From Trissonchulus latispiculum (taxonomy: Eukaryota; Nematoda; Enoplea; Enoplida; Ironidae): a stretch of DNA of 64,000 nt. The stretch spans positions 1 to 64,000 of the forward strand of contig JASAND010027774.1 in the NCBI GenBank assembly GCA_030248195.1. The letters run 5' to 3'. This document shows, in pieces, positions 48,699-60,425 of this stretch. The notes under the pieces are model-generated. The model ran no database searches, was not told the DNA's origin, and saw nothing but the letters and a program-made list of their open reading frames with translations. Every line of letters starts with the position of its first letter. Positions within the stretch are counted from its first letter, which is position 1. The translations under genes were made by a program, and so were the position numbers.

Positions 48699-51600
48699 TC
48701 TAGCTTACGAGGAGGACTAATTGTGATCACCTTTTAGGACTACTTCAATTTCGATGAAGTGAGGCTTCTATTTTATGCAAGAGTTGGAAGCATTTGCAGC
48801 CGACAGTTTGTGGGATTTGAAGAAGGGATGAAAATGGAAATGCTAATGGAATATAATAGGCTTAAATGTGGGACGAGACTACTGTCAGTTACAGTCTTAC
48901 AGTATCTCGAATTATATATCTAAGTCCCATGTGATGCTAATCTGACAGATGTCAACAAATAGATTCGAACTGTAAGAACGTTCCAGTGTTACTTTCTTCA
49001 CTCCGAACTTATTTCCCATGTCATTTGCAGGGCCAGCCTGATTTTAGGAAGCACTAAAGTATGAGTAGGCGTGTAAGTAGGCTTAAGTAATTCTAATTCT
49101 CATTTCAAGAGGTTTCCTAATTGTGGACCTAAAAACGGAAGTGGCAATGAGGAACTTTATGTGCTTAAATGAAACCGGGTCAGTTGGGGTCGTACCGGAT
49201 AAAAGTAGCAAAGTCTCAAAGGGCTAATGTAAACACTTTGCACTGACTCTGCACTTAATGTTGGAGCTAGTCGTTGCCAACAGCTGTCGTATTTCCCAGG
49301 TTGTGCTGAGGTTTATCTCCCAGGTTTCTCCATTACAGTGGTTAACGTCCACTTTTTGTCCTTAGGTTATGTCATTAGATCAAATCTTCGACGTACTAAG
49401 GCGGACGCACACCTGGCGTAACTTTTGCAAAACTTAACCGATCTAGTTCAAAGGATGCAGTTGAATACATTTCTGATCCATCGGCAGGTCAAGGGGAACC
49501 AAAATCTTTGTCCCCAATTTTGCTAAAAAATTGCATATAGAGGTTTTGAGATTACATTACATTACATTTTGAGATTACATTACCGGATATCAGATTCCCA
49601 GATATGACAGTCCTAATCTGGCAATGGTGCGAGCCTAAGTCTAAATTAGGCTATCAGCAAAGATTCAAGGCACAGATAAAGTTTTGGTGAGAATTGCTTA
49701 AGCCAGGTGTCGCCGTAAGTAGGAAACTGACGGTTATTGACCGGATTCCGAGCAGATCCGGACAGAGCAGCGCTTGACAAGAGACCAGGGAAGAGAGGCC
49801 AGGGGAATCCGGGATTCTCACACTGGAGAGTAGAGCAGGAAAACACCGGGGAGCAGTTGATGTCCAGAGGCAGTGCAACAATTGGGAGTCCGAGATCCAG
49901 AAGACCACGGAACAGCAGGCCAGAGAGAGACAGAAGAAAGACAGAGGCCCGAAGGCGGCAATCGCTAAAACTACATCAAATGGGTTAAACCCTTGTCGGT
50001 TTTAACCCGAATTCAGCGATACTAATTGCATTTTGTAAGGACAAGAAGTTTGCAAGACTTTGACTTAAGGACGAATTTTAGCTTCCAAGAGATGCAAAGA
50101 CAAAACTTCAGGCAAAATTTACAAAAATAGACAGTTAGCCTGGCTGGACAGTTGCTGGACAATTTTGACACATTTTTAAGGCACAAATCAGGAAACGTAC
50201 AGATCACAGAAAGATTAAGAGCCCTAATTATTTTCGAAAGTGTAAACGGCCGAAATTTGGGGAAAAGTGGTAGGAATTTCAAGAGGGGATTTTCGACGGA
50301 ATTCCCGCATCAATAACGAGAACTCCCGGATTTCTTTCTCAAGAAATTCGGGGGAATTCCAGCTAATATCAACTGACATTAGCAGATATACACACCAAAC
50401 GCAATAAAAGCTAAATCAGTCAAACTAAGGCGGCGAGATGCTTGATTTGAACGTACTCTAATCTTAGTTTTGTCAATAAGGGAATCCGCAGATCCTTTTA
50501 AACCTATCTTTAGGCTCGCACGTGCACTATGTATTAATTTAAATCCTAAAGGGGAGTGGGTCCGCTCAACCTAGAGAGGAATAGTTTGAAAATGGCTTGT
50601 GAAGCCAGTCCCAATTTGGATCAGCCATCCCTCAAGAGATTCCTAAATCCCAACATTGGGTCCGAGAGAGGATAAAATTTTGAGGAGGGTATCCTATTTG
50701 GGGAGAGACTAACTCCTCTCCCAACCAACCGTTCTCAGGGGATGTCTGCGACTAACGAAATCTCCCCCAAAAGCTCTGTAAAATCGAGCGACCGTCCGCC
50801 AGTTCTCCCCGCCACAGACTGATTAGAAATTTGGAAATTGTTAATGATTGGCTGCTTTGCTTTTGCTGCTCTGTCATTGGTTCGTTTCTTTGGAAGGGAA
50901 CTCCGCCTCTTCCCAAGTCTCTTTAGAAATTGCACCTGGGTATTCCATCACCCAGGTTGCGTAATTTTTGGCGTACTGGGGCCAATTTTAAGTGGTCTTA
51001 AGTAAATCCCCTAAAACTCCTAGCCAGAAACTTTTATTTCACTTTTGTTTCTAAGTACCTTTGTCCTGAAACGGAACAGAGAAGCGACCAAGAGGTAAGA
51101 CAAAAATCGTAGTAACAAGAGGGGACCAAGAGCCCATTATGAAATAACCCTAACTAAATGAAACTAAGTTCTTATGTAGCTAGGTATATTAAACTTTTGA
51201 CCAATTTATGTTAGTCAGTAACTTCGTCTTTTATTTTCAGGGAGTGACTTGTGCACTGAAATTCTAAAGATGGGTTCTCCTCTGTCTGACTCATAGCGTG
51301 CTTCTACTGAGGGAAGCGAAGAGGTATTCTCACACACTCGTACACTCACATGCAATCATCAAACGTTCACACATTAACTCAAAAGAGGGGACCTGTGACT
51401 AAAACCCATACGACTGATGGTGCAGGATAAATAGGGTTAAATTGTTCGAAACTGGGTTCAAGGTTAACGGGTTCTTACGCAAATATAATTTAGATTAAAA
51501 TACAATTACAATTAATATTACACAGTCCATTATGGTTAAATTACAACAAATGTCAAGAGTACAAAATTGGTCATTGAAATGTACATAACTATGATTTTAG

Positions 51601-53065
51601 ACATATTCAAGAATTATAGTACATCCCCAATTACTATTCTTCTGTACAACAAAACCAAAACTCGAAATACAAATCGTACGTAAGCAGTCATAGAATTAAT
51701 TATCATTTAGCTACTGGCAAGTAAAAGAACACAACAACTATTTTAACAGCTATTTTACAAAAGATAACATTCATCAAATTGGTGAGTTTGTGATCCGAAT
51801 TTAACCTCCGAATTTAGTCCGACAAAACTTTCTTGTGGTTAAAATCTTGATAGCTGTTGCTGTGATAATTTTTATGCTGCAGCTGCTGATGCGGACCCAG
51901 CCTGCAACAGCTCGCGCAGACTTCACTCGTTTTAAAAGACAGCTTCACAGTATAACTTTTGATTGAAAGGACTATACCACAAAATTCTTTTGTTTTCTGA
52001 TAGCTTATAATCATATTAGCTGGAACTTTTTGAATGGCCTTCGTTCACAGCATACAGAACCCAATTTTCGGTCTCATTACCTTCAACACACGAATTCTTC
52101 AGTTCAACATTCAGGTTCCCGATATAGCTTTTAATCCAGACGGCAAAAACACAAATTCCTTATCGTTCTAGCCAACTGTCGTTCTCATCAACAGGAGTTT
52201 TTTATGCGAACATAGAAGACTTATTCAAATTTCAGCTTTTGATTGCACTTACTAATTTACTAGTTTGCCCACTTTTAGTGTCCAAGCTCCCAGTATAACT
52301 TTTGACTGAGAGCACCAAAATCGCTGATCTTGGTATCGCTGGATAGGGAATTTTGCAGGAGACTAGATTATTTTTAGCAGGTCCTTTAGAATGCAGTTTT
52401 ATGCTTCATTTTTCATTTTATTTACACATTCCTACATTCCATGCAAATGTATGTCCTGTTTTGAAAATTTTGGTGTTTTTGTTTTAAGAATAAATTTCTA
52501 CTCAAAGTCATTTCTTCGAACAGCTATGTTCAGCATAAATTTTTAACGTTATAATCCTTGTCCAGTTTAAACATTGATTATTACATTTCTGTGGTTTAAT
52601 TTGCTTTATTTATTACCATCTCTGGGCTTACACCAATGATTACAAGCAAATGCGTACAAATGATAAAAAAACAGTGTTAGTAAATTATTTAAAAAATTTC
52701 AAAAAGAATCTGAACAAGTGTAAACAGGGCAAAAACGTATGTGAAATGTAAATAACATCTGAGTAAGTGTCTAGTTTCTCGATATTTTATTGAATAGATG
52801 CACAATTTCCCGGCAGCGAATTAGCCAGTTCTATTTCACGTAGATGAATATTGGAATAAAATCAGAATATTTATTCAGATTTTATTCTGAGAATAGCAAA
52901 AGGTCAGCTGTCATGGTGCAACGAAAAATCTGAATAACTCGAGAATGAGATGCAGCTACTCTGATTTTAGACTTATTCTGAGGATAGCTATTCAGATATG
53001 GTGCAATCCACTGTATATCTACATGTCTAGCGAAACAGATTCGTGCTCATGATAATCCCCGTTAA
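48699..53065. other. Intergenic sequence, no gene recognised
   Basis: Sequence to about 48960 is the 5' flank of secreted-protein copy A and matches the flank of the other copies. A GC-richer patch at 49700-49985 has 80-100 codon frames on both strands with no motif I know; one plus-strand frame reads like a charged coiled coil. The remainder is AT-rich. Confidence 0.45.
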
Positions 53066-53572
53066 CATAATAACTTTCAGCAAAATTGAAGAGAGATTGG
53101 TTCCCTTTGGTACCCATGGGAAAACTTAAAACTTTATTTTGCTCGAAATGGATCAGAAATGTATTTAAAATGCATGAATCCTTCCTTACCAATTTGAACT
53201 AAACCGGTAAGTTTTGCTAACGTTACGCATAGTTTTAATGGATTTGAGTCTGTTAAACTTAGTCGAAATAAGCTCTCCTTTTAGGCGAAATGCACTTGTC
53301 AGGTTTTTATTTTGCTTTTTTGGTGATGCTCCATTACGTGACGCCAAATCCACCTTTTTTCCACAAGCTCGCGTGAGTTTTCTACCTTAATGTTTCGAGC
53401 ATAATGCAGCCGTATTACATCAGGAAGAGCGCTATCCCTATCCCTAAGCTCTAAACTTATACTGTCACTGAAATATTCCTCTGCGAGAATTGATGGAGAC
53501 ATCTAGAGACGCCTACACAAGCAAAAGCTTTAATCGTACAGGAATTGACAGCACAGGCAATTTGTAGTTGTC
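53066..53572 (-). repeat. Partial copy of the 1.3-kb R block
   Basis: Matches the first 500 bp of R copies at 54067 and 57213 (ATAACTTTCAGCAAAATTG to GCACAGGCAATTTGTAGTTG). It contains a 67-codon minus-strand frame (53299-53502) starting MSPSILAEEYF, also open at 57457-57663 but broken by a TGA in the middle copy. Lying directly next to reverse transcriptase sequence, it behaves like a Penelope-type pseudo-LTR. Confidence 0.55.
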
Positions 53573-53582
53573 CCTATCCCTA

Positions 53583-54008
53583 TCGTGCTTAAGATTAGTA
53601 TATAGAGTTGTAAAGTCATAAGTATTAATAGTTTTAGCTGATTTACTTTTATTAATTCTATTAATAGTATCAATTATGGAGACATTGTTATCAATACTCC
53701 AGTATGGGTTACATTTGCAGGCGGGTGTTAGAGTCCTGCCATATCTTTCCCTACTTAATTTTATCAGAGATAATGCCTTATCAATAATAACAGAGATCGG
53801 TTTTGTAACAGCATATTTACTAGCAATTATAGTACGAAATTTAATTGGAGTCTTATGGAATTTAGGTATTAGATATATATACGGTAAACTAGTTAAGTTT
53901 TCATTACTTATTTTATGTTGTGAGTAGTAGTTATGAATTCTGGTTACTATAATGTCTTTAGTATCACTAACAGAACTATAGGCATTGCCATTGTTAGTTG
54001 ATATTATA
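53583..54008 (-). pseudogene. Penelope-like reverse transcriptase, N-terminal part, broken
   Basis: The minus-strand frame shows YIYLIPKFHKTPIKFRTI, the RT1-2 region of Penelope-like reverse transcriptases, and further on a TYDFTTLYTNL motif-A region. It stops abruptly at 53583 where it joins the R block. The copy lacks the catalytic YxDD part. These enzymes reverse-transcribe element RNA at chromosomal nicks; this fragment is inactive. Confidence 0.72.
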
Positions 54009-54815
54009 CCAATTTCCTTTAGTACTAAGGAGATATAATAATTCTTACATTAAGAGATATATAGATATATAATAACTTTCAGCAAAATTGAAGAGAGATT
54101 GGTTCCCTTTGGTGTCCCATGGGAAAACTTAAAAATTTATTTTGCTCGAAATGGATCAGAAATGTATTTAAAATGCATGAATCCTTCCTTACCAATTTGA
54201 ACTAAACCGGGTAGGTTTTGCTAAAGTTACGCTTAGTTTTAATGGATTTGAGTCTGTTAAACCTGATCGAAATAAGCTCTCCTTTTAGGCGAAATGCACT
54301 TGTCAGGTTTTTATTTTGGCTGTCCTCTAGGTGTCTGATGATGCTTCATTACGTGACGCCAAATCCACCTTTTTTCCACAAGCTCGCGTGAGTTTTCTAC
54401 CTTAATGTTTCAAGCATAATGCAGCCGTATTACATCAGGAAGAGCGCTATCCCTATCCCTAAGCTCTAAACTTATACTGTCACTGAAATATTCCTCTGCG
54501 AGAATTGATGGAGACATCTAGAGACGCCTACACAAGCAAAAGCTTTAATCGTACAGGAATTGACAGCACAGGCAATTTGTAGTTGTCACCGGAAAATTTG
54601 ACGTTCTATGAACTAGTACTGACCGACGGCTTGAACGTATATCTGTCAGATTAGCTCATCACATGGGACTTAGATATATAATTCGAGATACTGTAAGACT
54701 GTAACTGACCGTATTCCGTCCCACATTTAAGCCTATTATATTCCATTAGCGTTTCCATTTTCATTCCCCTCTTCAAATCCCCCAAACTGTCGGCTGCAAG
54801 TGCTTCCAACTCTTG

Positions 54816-54823
54816 CATAAAAT
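54816..54823 (+). promoter_or_regulatory. TATA-like box of secreted-protein copy B
   Basis: CATAAAAT 79 bases upstream of the ATG, conserved at the same distance in copies A (48770-48777, minus) and C (57963-57970). Confidence 0.4.
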
Positions 54824-54894
54824 AGAAGCCTCACTTCATCGAAATTGAAGTAGTCGTAAAAGGTGATCACAATTAGTCCTCCTCGTAAACTAGA

Positions 54895-55134
54895 ATGCAC
54901 ATGTCCTCTGTGTTGGTTCTGGCTCTCCTCCTGGCCTCTGGGGACGCGTCCTGGCGAGACTCAGTGACGGCGCCGCTGTTCCGAGTGGTCGGGGATCGCC
55001 TCTTCCTCTGCACCTTCACCTGTCCCCTCGTCACCCTCGACGACATCATTCTCGACCCCCTCGGATCTCTCAGAACCTGCTGTCGGATCTACCAATTGCC
55101 GATGAATCGCAACTTTCTGACCTTGCTTCACTAG
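54895..55134 (+). CDS. 79-residue putative secreted protein, copy B
   Basis: Encodes the same protein as copy C at 58042-58281. The three base differences between these two copies (CGA/CGG, CTG/TTG, TTG/CTG) are all synonymous. It has a signal-peptide-like N terminus, then SVTAPLFRVVGDRLFLCTF, a conserved CPLVTLDDIILDPLGSL and a TCC pair; the mature part has four Cys. AATAAA follows at 55211. No intron is needed. No similarity to a family I know. Confidence 0.58.
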   Translation: MHMSSVLVLALLLASGDASWRDSVTAPLFRVVGDRLFLCTFTCPLVTLDDIILDPLGSLRTCCRIYQLPMNRNFLTLLH

Positions 55135-55210
55135 CTGTACTACTTCTAACCTTGTGTGATCTCGAACGAATGAAAACTGCCTACCTATACCTATCTATCA
55201 GAAAGTCGAT

Positions 55211-55216
55211 AATAAA
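55211..55216 (+). terminator. Polyadenylation signal AATAAA, secreted-protein copy B
   Basis: AATAAA 77 bases after the stop codon, conserved in copy C at 58358-58363. Confidence 0.5.
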
Positions 55217-55320
55217 CGTAACTGCGCTATTGCTAAACTTTTCACGGCCGTTGTATTAAAACTACAAACACAATCCTGGTGTGGACCAGACATGTGCAGG
55301 AGGGGAAATTCGCGGGGGGG

Positions 55321-56295
55321 GAGTGACAAAAAAGAAAGGGACGGTTTATCCTGGAAGTAATTCATATAATGAAACATCCTAGGTATTTACAAAATAAAGT
55401 ACAAGACTTATAAACCTTGAAAATACAGCCAGGTATAAATGTTAACAAACACAAGATCCAGAGATACAACCACTAAATTTAAACATACAGTAGTACATAT
55501 ATATACAATTCATACATTAATGCAAACTCCACATTTTTCACGACTAAACAAAATCATAACTATAAAATAACAAACATACATTCATTATTTATGCAAACCC
55601 ATATTTTGTATTATACATAAAAAGCAAAGCCACATAAATAGACATCAATACATACTCAAAATTTAGTAAAATAGGATTTTCTGTGATCAAGAACAACTTA
55701 CATAATTGGTCAAAGTCTTTCGGTCCTAATCCCTCAGGCCCTGACCAATCATGATAGCATAAAATTGAGGAATAGGCCTATACTTATTATAGGCCTGTGC
55801 GGGATTAGGACCAATATACTCATCATCAGAGAGATCCAGTACTATGAAATTGAATTCTTGTAATTGCATTTAGCAATAGATTTGTATGTACTGGTTAGGC
55901 CAATTCTTGCAATTGCATTTAGCAATAGATTTGTATGTACTGGTTAGGCCAGCCCCTCCAAAGAGGAACCTGAGTATTAAGGTCGAAATCCTACCCGAAG
56001 TAATATTATCTGGCGTGTCTCAGTTAGCAGTAAAACATTGAGTAGTTACATATACCAGAAGATGACTGCTACAAAGGGGCCGAAGCCCAAGTTACAAAGG
56101 GGGGCCGGAGCCCAAGTTACAGGAGTTAGTTTGATGGTGCAGAAGTTGTTGGTACGCATAATTGGATAATACAAAAACAAGAAACACCGTCAATTAACAT
56201 CGACATTACTTACACATACAAAAGAATACACGAAGAAAGTCAGTCATTAACAGAAAAATGTATGGATACAATTATGCGCAAATCTACCCAGTAAA
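55321..56295. other. Region between R block and RT fragment, no gene recognised
   Basis: Contains a small direct repeat TAGCAATAGATTTGTATGTA at about 55868 and 55920, and a duplicated GGCCGAAGCCCAAGTTACA-like phrase near 56079-56120. It may be the 3' untranslated end of the Penelope-like element. Confidence 0.4.
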
Positions 56296-57125
56296 TCATA
56301 AGCTTTTATTTAAACTCAATCTGTTTTCCTTTGACTGCAGGAATTTCTCCAATACCGTCTGACTTTTTATGCAGGAGTTTCTTATCATATTTCTGATTGC
56401 TCTATTCGAATATCCCCGACTTTGTAGAGACATTTTAAGTTTTAGTATTGATGATATGAAATTATCGAATGCTGTATTTAAAAGTCCTATTCGTTCAACT
56501 AGACATTTAATCGTATTTACTATCACCCTTGGCGTAGGCGTTTTCCAATAACTCATTATTTCCATCTTGCTTATTTTTTGTAATGTAATAAAATTCCATT
56601 TGATGTAGAACTAAATTAGCTATATTTGGAGCAGCATGGCTACCCATAGGTATCCCAATTGTTTGTTTAAATATATAGTTTCCACACGTAAAGTATAAAT
56701 TATTTAACAGAAATTTAATATGGTCCATAAGAACGGGATATGTCAGAGTAATTTCATTATTCTTTCCATAACCCCATCTCATACCTACATAAGTAAGATG
56801 CATAGGATTTCTCATAGAAGAGAGTAATAATTTATCAAAACAGTTGACAATTGTATCGTGCTTAAGATTAGTATATAGAGTTGTAAAGTCATAAGTACTA
56901 ATAGTTTTAGCTGATTTACTTTTATTAATTCTATTAATAGTATCAATTATGGAGACATTGTTATCAATAATCCAGTATGGGTTACATTTGCAGGCGGGTG
57001 TTAGAGTCCTGCCATACCTTTCCCTACTTAATTTTATCAGAGATAATGCCTTATCAATAATAACAGAGATCGGTTTTGTAACAGCATATTTACTAGCAAT
57101 TATAGTACGAAATTTAATTGGAGTC
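56296..57125 (-). pseudogene. Penelope-like reverse transcriptase, broken copy
   Basis: Read on the minus strand, it has KFRTIIAS, the TYDFTTLYTNL motif A, then FKQTIGIPMGSHAAPNIANL, the motif-B region typical of Penelope-like and related reverse transcriptases. The catalytic YxDD box is missing. The frame ends near GDSKYD and resumes in another frame with SRGYSNRAIRN. The N-terminal RT1 part present at 53583-54008 has been lost here. The element is therefore dead. Confidence 0.75.
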
Positions 57126-57962
57126 TTATTTTCTTAGTCTTAGTCTTATTGGAACCAATTTCCTTTAGTACTAAGGAGATATAATAATTCTTACATTAAG
57201 AGATATATAGATATATAATAACTTTCAGCAAAATTGAAGAGAGATTGGTTCCCTTTGGTGTCCCATGGGAAAACTTAAAAATTTATTTTGCTCGAAATGG
57301 ATCAGAAATGTATTTAAAATGCATGAATCCTTCCTTACCAATTTGAACTAAACCGGGTAAGTTTTGCTAAAGTTACGCTTAGTTTTAATGGATTTGAGTC
57401 TGTTAAACCTGATCGAAATAAGCTCTCCTTTTAGGCGAAATGCACTTGTCAGGTTTTTATTTTGGCTGTCCTCTAGGTGTCTGATGATGCTTCATTACGT
57501 GACGCCAAATCCACCTTTTTTCCACAAGCTCGCGTGAGTTTTCTACCTTAATGTTTCGAGCATAATGCAGCCGTATTACATCAGGAAGAGCGCTATCCCT
57601 ATCCCTAAGCTCTAAACTTATACTGTCACTGAAATATTCCTCTGCGAGAATTGATGGAGACATCTAGAGACGCCTACACAAGCAAAAGCTTTAATCGTAC
57701 AGGAATTGACAGCACAGGCAATTTGTAGTTGTCACCGGAAAATTTGACGTTCTATGAACTAGTACTGACCGACGGCTTGAACGTATATCTGTCAGATTAG
57801 CTCATCACATGGGACTTAGATATATAATTCGAGATACTGTAAAACTGTAACTGACCGTATTCTCGTCCCACATTTAAGCCTATTATATTCCATTAGCGTT
57901 TCCATTTTCATTCCCCTCTTCAAATCCCCCAAACTGTCGGCTGCAAATGCTTCCAACTCTTG

Positions 57963-57970
57963 CATAAAAT
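57963..57970 (+). promoter_or_regulatory. TATA-like box of secreted-protein copy C
   Basis: CATAAAAT 79 bases upstream of the ATG, as in copy B. Confidence 0.4.
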
Positions 57971-58041
57971 AGAAGCCTCACTTCATCGAAATTGAAGTAG
58001 TCCTAAAAGGTGATCACAATTAGTCCTCCTCGTAAGCTAGA

Positions 58042-58281
58042 ATGCACATGTCCTCTGTGTTGGTTCTGGCTCTCCTCCTGGCCTCTGGGGACGCGTCCTG
58101 GCGGGACTCAGTGACGGCGCCGTTGTTCCGAGTGGTCGGGGATCGCCTCTTCCTCTGCACCTTCACCTGTCCCCTCGTCACCCTCGACGACATCATTCTC
58201 GACCCCCTCGGATCTCTCAGAACCTGCTGTCGGATCTACCAATTGCCGATGAATCGCAACTTTCTGACCCTGCTTCACTAG
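58042..58281 (+). CDS. 79-residue putative secreted protein, copy C
   Basis: Differs from copy B only at three silent sites, and from copy A mainly at third codon positions. The hydrophobic N terminus (about residues 4-14) ends at GDASW, so the protein is probably secreted. The mature part contains FLCTFTCPL and RTCC, giving four cysteines that could form disulphides; copies A and D have Ser for the first. It lies inside the R block, between TATA-like CATAAAAT and AATAAA at 58358. An element-encoded role cannot be excluded. Confidence 0.58.
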   Translation: MHMSSVLVLALLLASGDASWRDSVTAPLFRVVGDRLFLCTFTCPLVTLDDIILDPLGSLRTCCRIYQLPMNRNFLTLLH

Positions 58282-58357
58282 CTGTACTACTTCTAACCTT
58301 GTGTGATCTCGAACGAATGAAAACTGCCTACCTATACCTATCTATCAGAAAGTCTAT

Positions 58358-58363
58358 AATAAA
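58358..58363 (+). terminator. Polyadenylation signal AATAAA, secreted-protein copy C
   Basis: AATAAA 77 bases after the stop codon, at the same place as in copy B. Confidence 0.5.
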
Positions 58364-58470
58364 CGTAACTGCGCTATTGCTAAACTTTTCACGGCCGTTG
58401 TATTAAAACTACCAAAACAATCCTGGTGTGGACTTGACATGTGCAGGAGGGGAAATTCTTGGGGGGGGGG

Positions 58471-59069
58471 TGAGGGACCCCTCTGTAGGGGGTGAGCTCC
58501 ATGTCTGGGGGGGGGGGGGGGGTTACCCCCCCCCCCAACCCCCACCCCAGCACATGTACGGTGTATACTAGTAACTAGAGTTAGTGGTACTGAAACCTCG
58601 CCGCCGGTAAACCCATTCGCAATTTACATCGCACCAGGTGGCAGGGCAGGTTTGGAAGGCAGGACGGTAGTGTTTTTCATTTTCATATGAATCAATAGTA
58701 GTATAGTAGGGGCATTTCGACCCGCAATCATTGGATTGAGGCTTACCTCCTACTCCCTGTAATCCTTACAAGAACGTCACTACCTAATACCCTTTGTGCA
58801 CACTGTACCCCTAGTACCCCCAATACCCCCAGTACCCCCAGTACCCTTTGTACCCTCAGTACCTCGTACCACAATACCTCAGTACCGTACACCCTGGACC
58901 CCTTGCCCGTGCCCTATTCGCCTAGTACTCCCAGCACCATTTGCATTCCCCCTAAAACCGCCAATGTCAGAGTAACAACACTGCTACCGACTATCCGTCC
59001 CTCTGTGTTCTTCCCCCAGAGGTTGGGACCCTGCGTCGGCCCATTACCGGACTCCTACCTACCTACAGA
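58471..59069. other. Intergenic; G/C tracts and degenerate AGTACCCCC repeat
   Basis: G and C homopolymer tracts at 58505-58545. At 58560-58680 it matches the 3' flank of secreted-protein copy A. At about 58800-58900 there is a degenerate tandem repeat of AGTACCCCC. No gene recognised. Confidence 0.6.
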
Positions 59070-59688
59070 CCCGGTCAGAAATAGTGGCCCTTTTTTCGCA
59101 AAAATTCTCAAATTTGCGAAGACATTCGCGGACTTATTGGAAAAGACTCCTTCGCGAAGGCGCGAATGACCTCTCAGACAAGCCTTTGCGAAGGTTTTTG
59201 CAATTCCACTTTCCTGCAGTGAGGAAAGTGATACGCACAAGTTGTAAACAGCTGAAGTTATTCCGTAGCTTAGCTTTGCTTAAGCCTGGGCGTTCCTGTG
59301 TTTCTCTACTCATTCCAAAGTAGTATATAGGACACTTCTTTGAAGCTGACGCTCAATGTCAAAGTTTATTCCTGCATAGGATGCAATCATTTTCTAAGGT
59401 ACATATTCTCTGCAATGCATAAATGCAATATATTACACACACACTACCTTTGCAGTTCTGTCTTAACATAAACACAGCTGTTATAGTGATGGAAATAAAG
59501 ACTTAGTGCGTACATGAACAAGCCGACAGAAATTAAAGCAATGTTAGTGACTGATGCCAGCGGGTGCTCGCGAATGGACGCGAAGGGTCACTGAGGCCAG
59601 CCTTCGCAAAAGTTGTCCATTCGCAGCTTCGCGAAGAAGCGAAGGGCATTCGCATTCGCGAAGTGCGAAGACACTATTTCTGGCCGGG
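59070..59688. mobile_element. 619-bp MITE-like element, CCCGGYCAGAAATAGTG ends
   Basis: The ends read CCCGGTCAGAAATAGTG and CACTATTTCTGGCCGGG. Both subterminal parts are dense in TTCGCGAAG/TTCGCA words. No frame with recognisable protein content. Confidence 0.72.
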
Positions 59689-59893
59689 ACTGTAACTAAC
59701 ACACGTACCTACTTAATCTACCGATCTGACTCATCTACAGTTTCTACCTACCTAACCTACCTCACCTAACTAATTCGTTAAACCTAGCTATTTAAGTCCA
59801 GCGCATGCAACATTTTTGTGGTTTTTTGGTTTTTACATTTTTTGGGTTTTTAGCATATGGTTTCTTCTTCTTCTTGAGTGGGTAAGTACAATA

Positions 59894-60240
59894 TTATGTA
59901 TCTAAGGGCACTGTAGTTACTCCGTCCGCTTGGACTTTGCGTTTGCGATAAACGTACGATAGAGCGTCCTTAGTTTGGTGGTACTTAGTCATGTCCCCAA
60001 TTTTATTCACAAACCCCCTATTACCTCCTGACTTCGTGCAGCCAGTATCGAGAACATCTTTGAAATATTTCCAAGTGTAGTGGTTCAATTTTTTACTTAT
60101 CCCCTTATGGCTAACCTTATTGGTTTCACCCCATGGAAAATAGTTTTACTGCAAAGAGCCTATAATGCCGTCACCTTTCAACTCTTCTATTTCAACAGGC
60201 CGGGTACTCTTTTTTGTGTAGGATCTAGTACAAAGAAGTC
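59894..60240 (-). pseudogene. Decayed element-encoded reading frame
   Basis: A minus-strand frame (60088-59894) with HYTWKYFKDVL, RGFVNKI, ALSYVYRKRKV and DGVTTVPLD continues upstream in frame across one stop into ISKK and NYFPWG. The style suggests a transposon- or retroelement-encoded protein; I cannot name the family. It is broken by an internal TAA. Confidence 0.35.
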
Positions 60241-60269
60241 TTTCAGAGCAATTTTCCAGCTTTCCTTCC

Positions 60270-60425
60270 TTCCGGGTGGTCGGGGACCGTCTCTTCCTCT
60301 CCACCTTCACCTGTCCCCTCGTCACCCTCGATGACATCATTCTCGACCCCCTCGGATCTCTCAGAACCTGCTGTCGGGTCTACCAACTCCCTCTGAAGCG
60401 TAACTTCCTGACCCCGCTTCACTAG
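60270..60425 (+). pseudogene. Secreted-protein gene, copy D, 5' truncated
   Basis: Encodes the last 51 residues, from FRVVGDRLFLSTF to the stop, and lacks the signal peptide. It differs from copy A by one silent base (CGA/CGG). The junction at about 60270 joins unrelated sequence upstream. Confidence 0.6.

Larger units (their letters stand above)
54009..55320. repeat. 1.3-kb R block, copy 2
   Basis: A near-identical direct repeat of 57155-58470. It includes a broken MSPSILAEEYF frame on the minus strand (TGA replaces CGA) and an intact copy of the secreted-protein gene on the plus strand, with TATA-like and AATAAA signals. It ends at a G tract after GCAGGAGGGGAAATTC. Confidence 0.8.
57155..58470. 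repeat. 1.3-kb R block, copy 3
   Basis: A direct repeat of 54009-55320, in the same orientation and beside RT sequence. It carries an open MSPSILAEEYF frame on the minus strand (57457-57663) whose Arg/Trp-rich end EKRWIWRHVM faintly resembles the tail of element endonucleases, and secreted-protein copy C on the plus strand. Confidence 0.8.

Noticed and set aside
49654..49988. Overlapping 66-84 residue frames on both strands
   Set aside because: No motif, no splice context and no second copy in the window to test for constraint.
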